Shown: positions 18,812 through 31,112, counted from the first letter of the stretch. The stretch: 64,000 nucleotides of DNA from Spartinivicinus marinus (GCF_026309355.1 NZ_JAPJZK010000001.1:5972501-6036500); one strand, 5' to 3'. The notes: a model not told the origin generated them from the sequence alone. A program made the numbers and translations.

Positions 18812-19018
18812 ATGTATCACTATAAAATCACCTGTGATAGTGAAGACAGTTACGATATTGTCTTGACCACTGACCCAGTTGATGAGCTCGTTGTTTTTCC
18901 CAATTTTAAATCTGCACAAAAAGCACTAGCATTTCGCCTGAATGATCGAATGAGAAACTTAAAATCACAACTCATCATGGTAGGCCGAATGCGGCATGCT
19001 CGCGAAGTGATTCAATAA
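18812..19018 (+). CDS. Hypothetical 68-residue protein
   Basis: A short ORF beginning MYHYKITCDSEDSYDIVL and rich in charged residues towards the C-terminus (RLNDRMRNLKSQ). No family is recognised and there are no membrane segments or signal peptide. The ribosome-binding site is weak. Its codon usage and amino-acid make-up look coding, and it sits alone between divergent algA and the SMI1/KNR4 gene. It could be spurious, although no other gene overlaps it. Confidence 0.5.
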   Translation: MYHYKITCDSEDSYDIVLTTDPVDELVVFPNFKSAQKALAFRLNDRMRNLKSQLIMVGRMRHAREVIQ

Positions 19019-19234
19019 AATACCGTAATGACCCTGATCCCAGCTAACACCTGAGATTTCAGTAATCGGCTGATTTTTAAATACTTTTAAAACAAGCAGG
19101 CCGTTTGTAAAACCCGTTATTTATAAGTTTGCAATAAATTTGTGAACCATAAAAACTAATGGAGAGCCCTACAACTAGCTAATTGCTAGCTAAAACGTAA
19201 TAATTAGGATTAACAAAAGCAGTAGTAGCAGATT

Positions 19235-19861
19235 ATGGCGGACCTTATATTACGTTACTGGCAGCAAATCCTTAAGTGGTTTAAAGTAAACCAACCCGTC
19301 TTTTTAGATGCTTTAAATGCTGGTGCCTCGCAAAAACAAATTGAACAATTGGAAGCTGAACTAGGGACTAGCCTGCCCAATGACCTACGGGCGTTTCTGT
19401 TAGCTGTCAGCGGTGAGAAAACGGATAATTTTTTTCATCACCTATGTACCTGCGGCATTTTACCTTTCCATGGTGATTTATTTTCTGTATCGGAGATACT
19501 GAATCAACGCCAGTATCATTTAGAGCATGATATAGCACTTAACAACAGTAAAGACTTTCAAAAAATGGCTACGGTTTATCAAGCCCACTGTCCAGAAGTC
19601 AAACCGCTTAATTATGACCCGCTGTGGATTCCCATTGGGGGTGACCCAGGTTTTAACATCGTTTTCGTTGACCTTAACCCTACCAACCAAGGAACTGTTG
19701 GACAGGTTTTTGAACACTGCTATGAAATCGCTCAGCGAGAGCTGTTAGCCTCTTCCCTTACCCATTACCTCAAGCAGTATGCTGAAGGGCTGGGTAAAGG
19801 GCGCTTTTATGTAGAAGAAGATAACCACATGCTGGTTGTTTATGATGACCACTCCATCTAA
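19235..19861 (+). CDS. SMI1/KNR4 family protein
   Basis: 208 residues. Residues about 30-60 (IEQLEAELGTSLPNDLRAFL) and 125-150 (WIPIGGDPGFNIVFVDLNP) match the SMI1/KNR4 (SUKH) fold, in which an N-terminal helix pair is followed by a 'LPxdyrafLl..nG' segment and a G-[DE]-x-x-G strand. Family knowledge: bacterial SUKH proteins are often immunity proteins for polymorphic toxins, but solitary members also occur in cell-wall or regulatory contexts. No toxin gene is adjacent here, so an immunity role is not supported. The ATG at 19235 has only a poor Shine-Dalgarno. Confidence 0.85.
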   Translation: MADLILRYWQQILKWFKVNQPVFLDALNAGASQKQIEQLEAELGTSLPNDLRAFLLAVSGEKTDNFFHHLCTCGILPFHGDLFSVSEILNQRQYHLEHDIALNNSKDFQKMATVYQAHCPEVKPLNYDPLWIPIGGDPGFNIVFVDLNPTNQGTVGQVFEHCYEIAQRELLASSLTHYLKQYAEGLGKGRFYVEEDNHMLVVYDDHSI

Positions 19862-19908
19862 GGCTGTCATCAAACTACAACGCTTACACCGTTACATGTT
19901 TTAAACAT

Positions 19909-20418
19909 TTATAATTCCTGAACGGCCTTTGACTGAGCCTCTGCTCCCGTTGTGGTTTGGGTTTTCAACTTACTGAGCGAAGTAAAAAAGCTATAGAAGT
20001 TTTCAGACCCCATTCTTCTCGCAGTTGCCAGTTGGCCACCTTTCGTTGCAAATAACACTTTATTATCTGCGGATGTCACGACAATCGAAGGAATACCTTT
20101 TTTAACAGGGTTGCCGTATTCCTTCACAATATCCATATTATTATCCCAGCGGCCAATATCCACTTTAACGGTTACAAAGTGAGTTTTAATCAGTTCAGCG
20201 AGCTGTCCTCTGCTGATTGCCTTGTCCAAAGCAATACAGTCCGGACACCAGTTAGCCCCAAAAGCAATCAATAGCAGTTTATCTTGCTGCTTGGCTGCTA
20301 GCTGGGCTTGGGCTAACTGTTGCTTAGCATTAGCCTTAGGATCATAAGGCAGTTCTTTAGCCATTAATGAGTTGGTCATACTCATAAAAAACAAAAACAA
20401 AATAAGTGAGCGGGTCAT
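19909..20418 (-). CDS. Periplasmic thioredoxin-like protein
   Basis: Signal peptide MTRSLILFLFFMSMTNSLMA is followed by a thioredoxin fold with the active-site motif WCPDC near residue 60. The GIPSIV cis-proline loop lies about 50 residues further on. The start is set at 20418 because GGAGG stands 8 bases upstream; an in-frame TTG at 20439 would only lengthen the leader. The 169-residue size fits thioredoxin_7/DUF255-type periplasmic reductases. It probably reduces or isomerises disulfides in the periplasm. It lies downstream of topA and the DUF6586-like gene, with a 90-base gap. Confidence 0.82.
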   Translation of the reverse strand: MTRSLILFLFFMSMTNSLMAKELPYDPKANAKQQLAQAQLAAKQQDKLLLIAFGANWCPDCIALDKAISRGQLAELIKTHFVTVKVDIGRWDNNMDIVKEYGNPVKKGIPSIVVTSADNKVLFATKGGQLATARRMGSENFYSFFTSLSKLKTQTTTGAEAQSKAVQEL

Positions 20419-20503
20419 AAACTGGGCCTCCATTTCCAATAACAGTCATTAAAACGATATAGCTATACCATACAACAGTTGTCGAAATAACAACTGCCAG
20501 CGA

Positions 20504-21031
20504 TTAATACTCAACTAACTGTTCTCGCCAATGCTGAATAAAATCAGCTAACGCCTGATAGCAATCTGATAACATTTGAAAAGAGGACACTTGGCTGGAT
20601 GCAATCAGCGCCAGTTCTCCTACTGGCTGGCCTTGTTGGCTAAAGGTTGTTGGCTGCAAGGCCTCTACACGACTGAAATAATCATACAAACGGCTTAACC
20701 AGCTATCACCTTCCTGCAATAGCTGCTGCAAGCTATTTAGCCCTGGTGCAGATTGGCGTTGCTCATCATTTAGCTCAGCAAACGAGTGGTAATGAGCAGC
20801 TAAGGGAATCTGATATTCTGCTCCTAGCTCATGACTAAAGGCATTAACAGCAGCTACCAAATGCCAGGCAACTGCTTGTAATAATCCCTCTTGATCACCA
20901 GGCAGTGGATCAGACAGTTGCTGATATTGCCGCAACAAAGCAGCAGCAAAATAAAGTTTTTGCTTGACTAAGGCTTGCAAATCTCCCTTGTCAGGAATGA
21001 CTTTTTCACCTAGCAGCAGCTTCCCCCTCAA
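20504..21031 (-). CDS. topA-linked conserved protein (DUF6586-like)
   Basis: 175 residues, largely alpha-helical (Leu/Gln/Ala-rich), no signal peptide or membrane span. The likely start is a TTG at 21031 overlapping the topA stop codon (TTGA), with GAGG 7 bases upstream inside topA. This indicates translational coupling. The same position directly after topA is occupied by a DUF6586 protein in Pseudomonas, which is the basis for the name. Molecular function is unknown; a DNA-topology link is only suggested by context. Confidence 0.72.
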   Translation of the reverse strand: MRGKLLLGEKVIPDKGDLQALVKQKLYFAAALLRQYQQLSDPLPGDQEGLLQAVAWHLVAAVNAFSHELGAEYQIPLAAHYHSFAELNDEQRQSAPGLNSLQQLLQEGDSWLSRLYDYFSRVEALQPTTFSQQGQPVGELALIASSQVSSFQMLSDCYQALADFIQHWREQLVEY

Positions 21032-23691
21032 CTTGCCGCCTCTACTTTGGTTTTAGCTCTACTTTTAGCGACCTGCTCTTCCCACTTGCCATCCTTAAAG
21101 AAAGCACGCCACCCCGTCGCTTTACCCTCTACTTCAGTCATTACATACTGCTCCTTGGTTTTACGACTAAACCGCACAATGGTTGGATTACCATCCGGGT
21201 CTTGTTGCGGTGCTTCCATCAAAAAGTGGTATTTGGGGTCAATTTCATTGCGATGAGGAACCAACTCACTCACTAGCGGTGCCCGAGTTTCTCGGTTCTT
21301 GGGAAACTGACTGGCCGCTAAAAACAGCCCTGACGCTCCGTCCCTTAAAATGTAAGTATCATCAACTTTCTGGCAACGCAGCTCTGGCATCGGTACAGGT
21401 TCCATTTTAGGAGGGGCTGGTTCGCCACTTTTCAGCAGTTTACGAGTGTTACTACATGCCTCATTAGTACAGTCAAAATATTTACCAAACCGCCCTGTTT
21501 TCAGCTGCATTTCAGCACTACACTTGTCACACTCCAGCACAGGCCCTTCATAGCCCTTCAACTTAAACTGCCCTAACTCTATTTCATAGCCAAAGCAGTC
21601 TGGGTTATTACCACAAATGTGCAGTTTGCGTTTTTCATCTATCAGATAAGAGTCCATTGCAGTACCACATTTATCACAACGGTGCTTAGCTCGAAGGGCT
21701 TTAGCTTCACCCTCATCATCATCAGCATGGATGGCTTCATCACCAGGCACCAGATTAATGGTGGTTTTACAACGTTCTTTAGGGGGTAATGCATAACCTG
21801 AGCAGCCTAAAAATACGCCTGTACTAGCCGTACGCACTTGCATTTTGCGTTCACAAGTGGGGCAGTCAATATCTGTCATGGTAGGCTCATTCGCCCTCAT
21901 CCCTCCAGTACTGGAGTCAGACTCAGCCAGTGCTAGCTTTTTACTGAAGTTTGCATAAAATTTATCCAGCAGCTTATGCCATTCCAGCTCACCCTCAGCA
22001 ATATGGTCCAAATCTCCTTCCATATTGGCAGTGAAACTATAATCCATTAGGTCATGAAAGCTTTCCACTAACCGCTCAGTTACAATGTCGCCCATTTTTT
22101 CAGCGTAAAAGCGGCGTGTTTCCAGCTTGACATAGCCTCGATCTTGGATAGTTGAAATAATGGATGCGTAAGTAGAGGGCCTACCAATCCCCCGTTTTTC
22201 CAATTCTTTTACTAATGCAGCTTCAGTAAATCGAGCCGGTGGCTTGGTATAGTGTTGGCTGGGGTCCAGCTTAAGCAAGTCCAGCACCTCATTCACGTTA
22301 ATAATCGGTAAAGTAGCTTCTTCGCCCTTTTTACTGACAGGAGGCAGCACTTTGGTGAAACCATCAAATTTCAGTACCCGGCCACGAGTTCGTAATTCAA
22401 AATCAGCTGCTGCCACTACCACACTAGTACTTAAATACTCAGCTGGCGGCATCTGACAGGCCACAAACTGTCGCCAAATTAATTCATATAACCGCTCAGC
22501 ATCGCGCTCTAGCCCTTTAATTGAGCCTGGTTTGCTATTGACATCAGATGGCCTGATTGCTTCGTGAGCTTCTTGTGCCCCTTCTTTACTGCTATAAGAA
22601 TTAGCCTGCTCAGGTAAATACTGCTTCCCATAACTATCAACAATATAATCACGACAAGCGGCAACAGCATCTGCACTTAAGTTGGTACTATCCGTACGCA
22701 TGTACGTAATATAACCAGCCTCATAAAGCCGCTGAGCCATGGTCATGGTTTTCTTTACACTAAACCCTAACCGAGTACTTGCTGCCTGCTGTAAAGTAGA
22801 CGTAATAAAAGGCGCATTAGGCTTGGTACTCGTTGGCTTCGTATCAACGTTAGCAACCTGATACGTAGCCTGATTTAAGACAGCCAGCGCCTGATCTGCC
22901 TGCGCTTTATTGGTAGGTCGAAAGCTTTTGCCAGCCTGTTTGGTGACTTGAAAGCGAACCGCCTCTTGCCGTGGTGTGTTCAAGTCAGCGTGAATTTCCC
23001 AAAACTCTTCTGGAACAAACTGGCGAATTTCGTTCTCACGCTCAACAATCAGTCGCACAGCGACTGATTGTACTCGACCGGCTGACAAGCCTCTGGCAAT
23101 TTTGCTCCACAGCAACGGTGACACCATATAGCCCACCACCCGGTCCAAAAAGCGACGGGCTTGCTGGGCTTGGACCCGACTCATATTAAGCTGGCCTGGG
23201 TGTTCAAATGCCTCTTTGATAGCATTTTTAGTGATTTCATTAAACACAACCCGTCGGTAGCGTTCGTTATCACCCCCTATCGCTTCACGCAAATGCCAAG
23301 CAATGGCCTCTCCCTCTCGGTCAAGGTCCGTTGCTAGGTAGATTTTGTCAGCATTCTTAGCTAACCGTTTCAGCTCATCAACGACTTTTTCCTTGCCAGG
23401 CAATATTTCATAATTAGCCTGCCAATTATTTTCTGGGTCAACCCCCATCCGCGCGACTAGTTGCTCACGAGCCTTGCGCTTTTTATAAACTGCCTTCTGC
23501 TCAGGTGACAGCTTACGGGTTTCTGCCGCTGCTTTTGCTCGCGCTTTCGCATCAACCGGCTTCTTGCTTCCGCTAGTAGGAAGATCTCGAATATGCCCAA
23601 CAGATGACTTAACAATGAAGTCACTACCCAAATACTTGTTAATCGTTTTGGCTTTTGCTGGTGACTCAACAATGACTAGTGATTTACCCAT
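21028..23691 (-). CDS. topA: DNA topoisomerase I
   Basis: 887 residues. The TOPRIM domain begins [14 protein letters not shown], with [13 protein letters not shown] as its acidic metal site. The catalytic tyrosine lies in [10 protein letters not shown]. The C-terminal third carries several Cys4 zinc ribbons (CPTCERKM..., CDKCGTAM..., CDKCSAEM...) and a basic tail. It relaxes negative supercoils. The start ATG at 23691 is preceded by AGGTCACC. It is followed by the overlapping DUF6586-like gene, and upstream lies the DUF1653 gene; this order is conserved in Pseudomonas. Confidence 0.97.
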   Translation of the reverse strand: MGKSLVIVESPAKAKTINKYLGSDFIVKSSVGHIRDLPTSGSKKPVDAKARAKAAAETRKLSPEQKAVYKKRKAREQLVARMGVDPENNWQANYEILPGKEKVVDELKRLAKNADKIYLATDLDREGEAIAWHLREAIGGDNERYRRVVFNEITKNAIKEAFEHPGQLNMSRVQAQQARRFLDRVVGYMVSPLLWSKIARGLSAGRVQSVAVRLIVERENEIRQFVPEEFWEIHADLNTPRQEAVRFQVTKQAGKSFRPTNKAQADQALAVLNQATYQVANVDTKPTSTKPNAPFITSTLQQAASTRLGFSVKKTMTMAQRLYEAGYITYMRTDSTNLSADAVAACRDYIVDSYGKQYLPEQANSYSSKEGAQEAHEAIRPSDVNSKPGSIKGLERDAERLYELIWRQFVACQMPPAEYLSTSVVVAAADFELRTRGRVLKFDGFTKVLPPVSKKGEEATLPIINVNEVLDLLKLDPSQHYTKPPARFTEAALVKELEKRGIGRPSTYASIISTIQDRGYVKLETRRFYAEKMGDIVTERLVESFHDLMDYSFTANMEGDLDHIAEGELEWHKLLDKFYANFSKKLALAESDSSTGGMRANEPTMTDIDCPTCERKMQVRTASTGVFLGCSGYALPPKERCKTTINLVPGDEAIHADDDEGEAKALRAKHRCDKCGTAMDSYLIDEKRKLHICGNNPDCFGYEIELGQFKLKGYEGPVLECDKCSAEMQLKTGRFGKYFDCTNEACSNTRKLLKSGEPAPPKMEPVPMPELRCQKVDDTYILRDGASGLFLAASQFPKNRETRAPLVSELVPHRNEIDPKYHFLMEAPQQDPDGNPTIVRFSRKTKEQYVMTEVEGKATGWRAFFKDGKWEEQVAKSRAKTKVEAAS

Positions 23692-23856
23692 GGTGACCTG
23701 TTATATCCAAAACGTACAAAACTTATCCATAAAAGATAATTCAATTACAAAAATTTGCGCCTTTATAAGACGTATTCTGTCTTTCTGCAAGTAAATTAGA
23801 CTTAAAGACAATTGCAGTGTGTTGTCAGTAACAATAATCTCAACATAGCAGCTATC

Positions 23857-24078
23857 TTATTTATCGCCTAAATATTCAAACCGGGGAATTTGTTCACCAT
23901 CCACCATCACCGACGAAAAAAACAATACCAATGGTCTTACCCATAAGCCTTGTTTACCATATAGCGCTTTATACAACACCATCTTTTCTTCTGTTTCACT
24001 ATGAGTCACTACCCCAATTACTTCATAGTACTGGCCCTTAAAGTGCCGATAACGACCAGCTTTTACTTCTGTTTTCAC
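23857..24078 (-). CDS. DUF1653 family protein
   Basis: 73 residues beginning (GTG start) MKTEVKAGRYRHFKGQYYEVIG, the hallmark of DUF1653: 'G.YrHfKG..YeViG.a.HsET.e..VvYr.LYG...lWvRP...F'. All these motifs are present (HSETEEKMVLYKALYG, LWVRP), so the protein is complete. Function is unknown. It lies between fadA and topA as in Pseudomonas. A terminator at 24098-24126 separates it from fadA, so it probably has its own promoter. Confidence 0.88.
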   Translation of the reverse strand: MKTEVKAGRYRHFKGQYYEVIGVVTHSETEEKMVLYKALYGKQGLWVRPLVLFFSSVMVDGEQIPRFEYLGDK

Positions 24079-24097
24079 AGCCTCTACTCTACCCCAT

Positions 24098-24126
24098 TAA
24101 AAAAGCCGGAGTTATACTCCGGCTTT
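24098..24126 (-). terminator. Rho-independent terminator of fadBA
   Basis: An 11-bp perfect GC-rich stem (24102-24112 with 24116-24126, loop TAT) is followed on the minus strand by six T. It lies 110 bases after the fadA stop codon. Confidence 0.9.
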
Positions 24127-24236
24127 ACAGAACAAGGTACCACTGTTAAATGAATACGCAATAGTTAACAGTTGTTTTTTCGTTAACAGCAATATTTTAG
24201 TCAACAGTTATCGTTTGTTAAAAAATATCATTGCTG

Positions 24237-25424
<1,188 letters not shown>

Positions 25425-25517
25425 TCATCTATACTGAGTGCCCCGCATAAAACCATAATTTTCATTTTACGTGCGGCACACTCATAGGTAACTGTTAAAA
25501 GTAGTGCTTAGAGGGTT

Positions 25518-27668
25518 TTACTCAGTAAAAAAGCGAGCACCAGACTTCGCCATGTCAATTAGCTTGGCAGTAGGCTTATACAATGGCCCCAGCTCGGCAA
25601 ACTTTTCCGTTAGTGCCACAAATTCTGCCACCCCCATATCATCAATATATTTTAAGGCCCCGCCTCGGAATGGAGGAAAGCCAATGCCATAAACCAGCCC
25701 CATATCCGCTTCTGCGGGACTTTCCACAATACCATCTTCCAAGCAACGAACGGTTTCCAGGCATAGAGGGACCATCATTCGAGCAATGATGTCTTCCTCA
25801 CTAAATGTTTGACTAGCCTGGCAAACCGGCTTAATCATGTCGTATACCGTTTCATCCAGGACTTTTTTGGGTTTGCCTTTTTTATCTTGCTTATATTGAT
25901 AAAACCCAGCATTGCTCTTCTGCCCATAACGCTTGGCTTCGTACAATACATCCAGCGCTGTTTTGAATTCTCGTTTCATACGGTCAGGGAAACCTTCAGC
26001 CATCACCCCTTCAGCATGTAAGCCTGTATCTAAACCTACCACATCCATTAAATAGGCAGGTCCCATTGGCCACCCAAACCGCTCCATCACTTTATCCACT
26101 TGGGCAAAGTCGGCTCCATCACGGAGTAACATGGAAAAGGCACCAAAGTAGGGAAATAAAATCCGGTTGACTAAAAAGCCAGGGCAGTCATTCACAACAA
26201 TAGGTGTTTTTCCAATTGTCTTAGCATAGGCCACTACCGTAGCAACGGTTTCTTCACTGGTCTGCTCACCTTTGATAACCTCAACCAGTGGCATCATATG
26301 GACCGGATTAAAGAAGTGCATCCCACAAAACTTTTCAGGCCTTTTTACTGCTTCAGCCAGCTTATTAATGGAGATAGTAGAGGTATTCGTTGTAAGTACA
26401 GCTTCAGGTTTGATCTGCCCTTCCACCTCAGCCAGCACTTTCTTTTTCACATCAATATTTTCAACCACTGCCTCAACAACGACATCAACCGTATTAAAAT
26501 CACCATACGATAGAGTGGGTATAATTCGATTAAGCACCTCAGCCATCGCAGCAGGTTCCATTCGCTTTCTATCAACCCGCTTTACCAGTAACTTGGCTGC
26601 TTCACTTAAACCAAGGTCAATCCCATCTTGGTTTATATCTTTCATTAAAATGGGCACATTTTTATAGGAAGACTGATAGGCAATTCCACCTCCCATAATA
26701 CCCGCCCCTAATACTGCTGCCTTATTAGCTGATAAGGCTATTTCTTCATAATGCTTGGCTTTTTTCTTCAGTAATTGATCTTTAAGAAACAGTCCAATCA
26801 AATTTTCAGCCACTGGCGTTTTCGCCATTTTCACAAAGCCTTTTGCCTCTATTTTCAGTGCATCATCCCGGCCTTTAGTGGCTGCTTTTTGGATAGTTTT
26901 TATTGCTTCTACAGGTGCTGGGTAGTGAGGACCAGCCTGACTAGCAACATACCCTTTAGCTGTTTCAAACACCATCATGCTTTCGATATTATTCAGCTTC
27001 AGTTTTTCCAGTTTTGGCTGGCGTCGCGCTTGATAATCAAGCTCACCTGCAGCGGCTCGTTTTGCCAAGGTAATTGCTGCAGTTTTCAATTCATCAAGAG
27101 GTACTACCACATCAACTGCCTTGGTTTTTAGGGCAGCTTCCGCTTTATGTTCTTTACCCGCACAAATCCACTCAATGGCATTATCTGCACCAACAATCCG
27201 GGGTAACCGTACAGTGCCGCCAAACCCAGGATAGATTCCTAGCTTCACTTCCGGTAAACCAACCTTTGCAGTGTCTGCCATCACTCGATAGTCTGCAGCC
27301 AAACACATTTCAAACCCACCACCTAGCGCTATACCATTGATGGCGACTACCGTGGGCATAGGCAAGTCTTCAAAGTCACTAAAAATTTGATTAATTTGTA
27401 AGTTGGCAGTAATTAACTCATCTTCAGGCAGCGTAAAGTTAGCCAGAAACTCACCAATATCGGCACCGACAATAAATACTTCCTTGCCACTGGTAACGAT
27501 CAGGCCTTTGATTTGATCATTCCCCCGAATAGCGTCAACAGCCTCACGTAGTTCTTCTAAAGTGGCCCGATTGAACTTGTTTACAGACTCACCCTGCAAA
27601 TTAAATTGCAGCTCAGCGATACCTTCTTCAAGCGGTTTAACCGTTATGGCCTGACCTTCGTAAATCAT
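25518..27668 (-). CDS. fadB: Fatty acid oxidation complex alpha subunit (enoyl-CoA hydratase / 3-hydroxyacyl-CoA dehydrogenase)
   Basis: 716 residues from the ATG at 27668 (GGAG 8 bases upstream; a TTG one codon earlier is less likely). The N-terminal crotonase domain shows [17 protein letters not shown] and [20 protein letters not shown]. The NAD-binding Rossmann motif [15 protein letters not shown] starts near residue 315. The 3-hydroxyacyl-CoA dehydrogenase segment [16 protein letters not shown] and the C-terminal domain ending in [11 protein letters not shown] follow. It carries out hydration, oxidation and isomerisation steps of beta-oxidation. It is first gene of the fadBA operon. Confidence 0.97.
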   Translation of the reverse strand: MIYEGQAITVKPLEEGIAELQFNLQGESVNKFNRATLEELREAVDAIRGNDQIKGLIVTSGKEVFIVGADIGEFLANFTLPEDELITANLQINQIFSDFEDLPMPTVVAINGIALGGGFEMCLAADYRVMADTAKVGLPEVKLGIYPGFGGTVRLPRIVGADNAIEWICAGKEHKAEAALKTKAVDVVVPLDELKTAAITLAKRAAAGELDYQARRQPKLEKLKLNNIESMMVFETAKGYVASQAGPHYPAPVEAIKTIQKAATKGRDDALKIEAKGFVKMAKTPVAENLIGLFLKDQLLKKKAKHYEEIALSANKAAVLGAGIMGGGIAYQSSYKNVPILMKDINQDGIDLGLSEAAKLLVKRVDRKRMEPAAMAEVLNRIIPTLSYGDFNTVDVVVEAVVENIDVKKKVLAEVEGQIKPEAVLTTNTSTISINKLAEAVKRPEKFCGMHFFNPVHMMPLVEVIKGEQTSEETVATVVAYAKTIGKTPIVVNDCPGFLVNRILFPYFGAFSMLLRDGADFAQVDKVMERFGWPMGPAYLMDVVGLDTGLHAEGVMAEGFPDRMKREFKTALDVLYEAKRYGQKSNAGFYQYKQDKKGKPKKVLDETVYDMIKPVCQASQTFSEEDIIARMMVPLCLETVRCLEDGIVESPAEADMGLVYGIGFPPFRGGALKYIDDMGVAEFVALTEKFAELGPLYKPTAKLIDMAKSGARFFTE

Positions 27669-27671
27669 CAA

Positions 27672-28108
27672 ATGATCTCCACGTTTTTTTATTTTGCTTC
27701 GCTAATGGTACTGATTGTTGGTGACAACTCGTTGCCGTGTGATAATTCATCAGCTCGAGTTATCCCCCCTGCCGCATGAACACAGTCAAGCAGTATAAAC
27801 CTCACCTGTCTTGCAGCACATTTATTGTAGACCTGTTATGTCTTCTTCAAGGGATAGACAACAAATGTTACGTTTTTCATCAAGCAAGTATTTATTGACT
27901 ATTCCAAAGGGTATCCCAGCCATTACTCATCCAAGTAATCACTATATTTGGGAAAACCAGAGGGATAAGCCCATCAGTTTATCATTATTAGCGATACAAA
28001 TTATTCATACGTTTGTTTGATTTAAGATACAAACATGGGGAATTTTTTTGCTTTTGTCAATAAAACTTACGTGGTCTGCATCTGCAATAAGTGTAAAGTG
28101 GTGGTTTG
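27672..28108. other. Gene-free spacer (about 440 bp) upstream of fadB
   Basis: It must contain the fadBA promoter. I see GTTTG...CAAAC half-sites at about 28014-28035, but their order is opposite to the PsrA-type CAAAC-n-GTTTG operator, so no regulator is assigned. A 69-codon plus-strand frame at 27811-28020 has no recognisable features. Confidence 0.4.
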
Positions 28109-28594
28109 TTAGCCTACCACCATGAGTTGATCAGTGAGAGACACTAACTGCCGTTTAATTTGCTCGATATCTGCTTCTTCACCACGTTCCTGCCATACTG
28201 CAGTAACGCAGGGGCCACCAACCATCACAGCTCTCACATCGTCAGGCAAAGCATTCAGGGTCGCCATCAGATGCTCTTCAGCAACAGTTTGCTGACTGCC
28301 TCGGCTGTCCTGCCACCAATCAGTTGCTTCAGCCTCACTGCGATAAAAGCGTATTGAGGTAAGGGGGTTACTGTCATGAAAGGTTAACCGATAGCCAATA
28401 CAGTACGCTTGGCTAGCAACTTTATTTGTTAGAGCAGGAGGAATGTCTGGTTTAACAAACTGCACTGACATCCCCTGGCTGATCGCTGCTTGGCGAAACC
28501 GCATCCGCTTGCGCTCATGTGGAGAAGGTAATACCCAGAAAATCGAGCCTAAAGTAGCAACTATGACTATAACAATAATGAGAGTGGTCATCAT
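28109..28594 (-). CDS. Membrane-anchored hypothetical protein
   Basis: 161 residues. A single N-terminal transmembrane segment (TTLIIVIVIVATLGSIFWVL) is followed by a basic stretch (HERKRMRFRQAA) and a soluble domain with a 'YCIGYRLTFHD' strand and a VGGPCVTAVWQERG segment. This suggests a one-pass inner-membrane protein with a cytoplasmic soluble part. A protein of this type occupies a similar place between fadB and the stress protein/uup genes in Pseudomonas. Function unknown. It diverges from the universal stress protein gene. Confidence 0.7.
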   Translation of the reverse strand: MMTTLIIVIVIVATLGSIFWVLPSPHERKRMRFRQAAISQGMSVQFVKPDIPPALTNKVASQAYCIGYRLTFHDSNPLTSIRFYRSEAEATDWWQDSRGSQQTVAEEHLMATLNALPDDVRAVMVGGPCVTAVWQERGEEADIEQIKRQLVSLTDQLMVVG

Positions 28595-28750
28595 CGTCCT
28601 TATTTTGGATTAAGATTATAAAGTCTGTTGATTACAGCAGACCTACAGTTGACCAAAAGCGTCGCCAGGAGCAGCGACATTTTAGAGTGTGTTACAAACA
28701 AGTGACTAATGTCCGGTTTTGCAACGCCCTTGATCAGCGGAGTCACCTCT

Positions 28751-29188
28751 ATGAGCCCATATCACCATATTTTGGTAGCCGTTGACCTGACCGAAGAAGC
28801 GAATACTGTCTTAGCACGCGCCAAAGACATTGCTGCCGATAACCAAGCGAGACTAACCATGGTTCATGTAATAGAACCGTTAAGTGTGGCCTATGGCAGT
28901 GATATCCCATTAGATTTAACCACCTTACAACAAGAGATCACGGACCAGGCTCATCACCGAATTTCTGAGCTTGCCGACAGAATTGACTTAGATAGCCAGG
29001 ACCAGGTAGTTGTCTATGGGCGCCCCGAAAAAGAAATCCACCGCCTTGCCGAAGAAACAGGGGTGGACCTCATTGTAGTGGGTAGTCATGGGCGCCACGG
29101 CCTAGCGTTGATTCTTGGCTCTACCTCCACCGGTATTTTGCATGGGGCCAAGTGCGATGTGCTAGCTGTACGTGTCGGCAATAAGTAA
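28751..29188 (+). CDS. Universal stress protein (UspA family)
   Basis: 145 residues beginning MSPYHHILVAVDLTEEA. The ATP-binding signature GSHGRHGLALILGST fits G-2x-G-9x-G(S/T), so it is of the ATP-binding type. The start at 28751 has GGAG 8 bases upstream; an in-frame ATG at 28709 would add 14 residues with no homology expectation. The gene converges with uup (4 bases between stop codons). These proteins help survival under starvation and stress. Confidence 0.93.
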   Translation: MSPYHHILVAVDLTEEANTVLARAKDIAADNQARLTMVHVIEPLSVAYGSDIPLDLTTLQQEITDQAHHRISELADRIDLDSQDQVVVYGRPEKEIHRLAEETGVDLIVVGSHGRHGLALILGSTSTGILHGAKCDVLAVRVGNK

Positions 29189-29192
29189 AACT

Positions 29193-31106
29193 TTACTGCA
29201 TGGCTTCTAGCTCCGCCCAACGCTCCAGCTTAGCTTCTAGCAGCTGCTCCAGTTCAGTTAGCCGATTAAGCACCGGCTGTACTTGATCATGGGGTTGCTG
29301 ATAAAAATCAGGCCGGTTGGTTTGCTCAATCAGTGCCTGCTGCTCAGCTTCTAACACATCAATTTCAGCAGGTAAGGCATCAAGCTCGCGCTGCAAGTTA
29401 TAACTAAGCTTCTTCTTAGAAGCCAGCTTGGCTGGGGCCTCCTTGGATGAAGATGTCGCTGTACCCTTGGCTGACGGGGCTTGTTTACGCTCCGAGGCGG
29501 CTTCCACTAGAGCACTAAAGTTACCACCTTGACGCAGCCAATCTTGATAACCACCTACATACTCACTGACGACCCCACTCCCCTCAAACACTAAGGTGCT
29601 GGTTACCACATTGTCGATAAAGGTCCGGTCATGGCTAACTAACAGCAAGGTGCCAGTAAAGTTAATTAATAGCTCTTCCAGCAGCTCAAGGGTTTCCACA
29701 TCCAAATCATTAGTGGGTTCGTCAAGTACCAATACATTGGCGGGCTTACTAAATAGTCGAGCGAGCAACAGACGGTTCCGCTCACCACCCGACAATGCCT
29801 TCACTGGGGTACGACAGCGCTCAGGCGTAAATAGAAAGTCCCCCAGATAACCAATCACATGTTTCTGTTGGCCTCCAATTTCGATGGTTTCACGGCCATC
29901 AGCAATATTATCAATAACGGATTTTTCCAAATCCAGTTGATCACGTAACTGGTCAAAGTAGGCTACCTCCAGCTTAGTACCCACTTTTATTGAGCCTTGC
30001 TGCGGGGCTTCTTGTTCCAATAGCAACTTTAGCAAAGTGCTTTTACCAACCCCATTAGGACCAATCAAACCTATTTTGTCACCACGAAGTAATCGAAGGG
30101 AAAAGTCCTTGATCAATGGTTTGTCTGTATAGCCATGAGTAATGTCTTTAGCTTCCAGCACTAGCTTGCCAGAGCTTTCACCGCTGTCTACCTGAATTTT
30201 GGCTTTACCCTGCACATTACGGCGCTGAGCCCGTTCTTCACGCAACGCCTGCAGCGCTCTCACCCGGCCTTCATTACGGGTTCGCCGGGCCTTAATTCCC
30301 TGCCGAATCCAGGCTTCTTCCTGGGCCAGCTTTTTATCAAACTCAGCTTGCTTTCTAGCTTCGACCTCTAATAGATGGGCTTTATGATCAAGAAAGCTCT
30401 GATAATCACCTTGCCAATAAGTCAATTGCCCTCGGTCAAGCTCGACTATACGGGTTGCCAGACTTTGTAAAAATGAGCGATCGTGAGTAATAAATAATAC
30501 TGCCCCCCGAAACTGTTTCAGTTGCTGCTCCAGCCACTCTATGGTGAGAATATCTAAGTGGTTAGTTGGCTCATCTAATAACAAGATATCTGGCTCACTG
30601 ACCAGCGCCTGCCCCAATATTACCCTGCGTCGCCACCCCCCTGATAATTCAGCCATTTTCTTGTCGGCAGGCAAATCCAACCGCTTGATTACCTGCTCGA
30701 CTCGCTGGTGTAATTGCCAGCCATGTTTAGCCTCAATAGCTTCCTGTACCTGTTCCAGACGCTTCAAGTCCAATGACTCATCAGTTTGCATGGATAACTG
30801 GTGATACTCTGTCAACAAGTCACCTACTTCTGCTAAGCCTGCAGCGACGACTTCAAAAACAGTCAGCTGATCTGCATCCGGCAGTGCCTGCGCTACAAAA
30901 CCAATATTGACCCCAGGTTGATACCAAGCTTCACCACTATCAGGGGGTGTCTCACCAGCGACTATTTTGAGCAAACTGGACTTACCTGCCCCATTACGGC
31001 CAATCACACACACCCGCTCGCCAGCATCCAGTTGCAAGTTGGCATTCTCTAATAAAGGCATTGCCCCATAAGCCAGGGAAATTTCTGATAATCGAATTAA
31101 TGGCAT
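29193..31106 (-). CDS. uup: ABC-F ATPase Uup
   Basis: About 637 residues. Two ABC domains are present: Walker A GRNGAGKSS with LSGGWRRR, and GPNGVGKST with LSGGERNR. They are joined by the basic interdomain linker (QGIKARRTRNEGRVRAL) and followed by a C-terminal coiled coil (about 560-637, PAEIDVLEAEQQAL), which is diagnostic of Uup rather than EttA or YheS. Uup is a ribosome/DNA-associated ATPase linked to transposon precise excision and ribosome assembly. The ATG at 31106 is chosen over an upstream TTG. It is divergent from slt, as in Pseudomonas. Confidence 0.94.
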   Translation of the reverse strand: MPLIRLSEISLAYGAMPLLENANLQLDAGERVCVIGRNGAGKSSLLKIVAGETPPDSGEAWYQPGVNIGFVAQALPDADQLTVFEVVAAGLAEVGDLLTEYHQLSMQTDESLDLKRLEQVQEAIEAKHGWQLHQRVEQVIKRLDLPADKKMAELSGGWRRRVILGQALVSEPDILLLDEPTNHLDILTIEWLEQQLKQFRGAVLFITHDRSFLQSLATRIVELDRGQLTYWQGDYQSFLDHKAHLLEVEARKQAEFDKKLAQEEAWIRQGIKARRTRNEGRVRALQALREERAQRRNVQGKAKIQVDSGESSGKLVLEAKDITHGYTDKPLIKDFSLRLLRGDKIGLIGPNGVGKSTLLKLLLEQEAPQQGSIKVGTKLEVAYFDQLRDQLDLEKSVIDNIADGRETIEIGGQQKHVIGYLGDFLFTPERCRTPVKALSGGERNRLLLARLFSKPANVLVLDEPTNDLDVETLELLEELLINFTGTLLLVSHDRTFIDNVVTSTLVFEGSGVVSEYVGGYQDWLRQGGNFSALVEAASERKQAPSAKGTATSSSKEAPAKLASKKKLSYNLQRELDALPAEIDVLEAEQQALIEQTNRPDFYQQPHDQVQPVLNRLTELEQLLEAKLERWAELEAMQ

Positions 31107-31112
31107 AACCAA

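Noticed and set aside
19235-19861. SMI1/KNR4 protein as immunity protein of a toxin
   Set aside because: No toxin gene is adjacent; the neighbours are housekeeping genes, so an immunity role has no support here.
27811-28020. Plus-strand 69-codon frame upstream of fadB
   Set aside because: No recognisable domain, no good RBS, and it lies where the fadBA promoter is expected. It cannot be separated from chance in AT-rich DNA.
28011-28035. GTTTG...CAAAC half-sites as a PsrA-type operator for fadBA
   Set aside because: The half-site order is inverted relative to the known CAAAC-n-GTTTG operator, and the site is about 340 bases from the fadB start.
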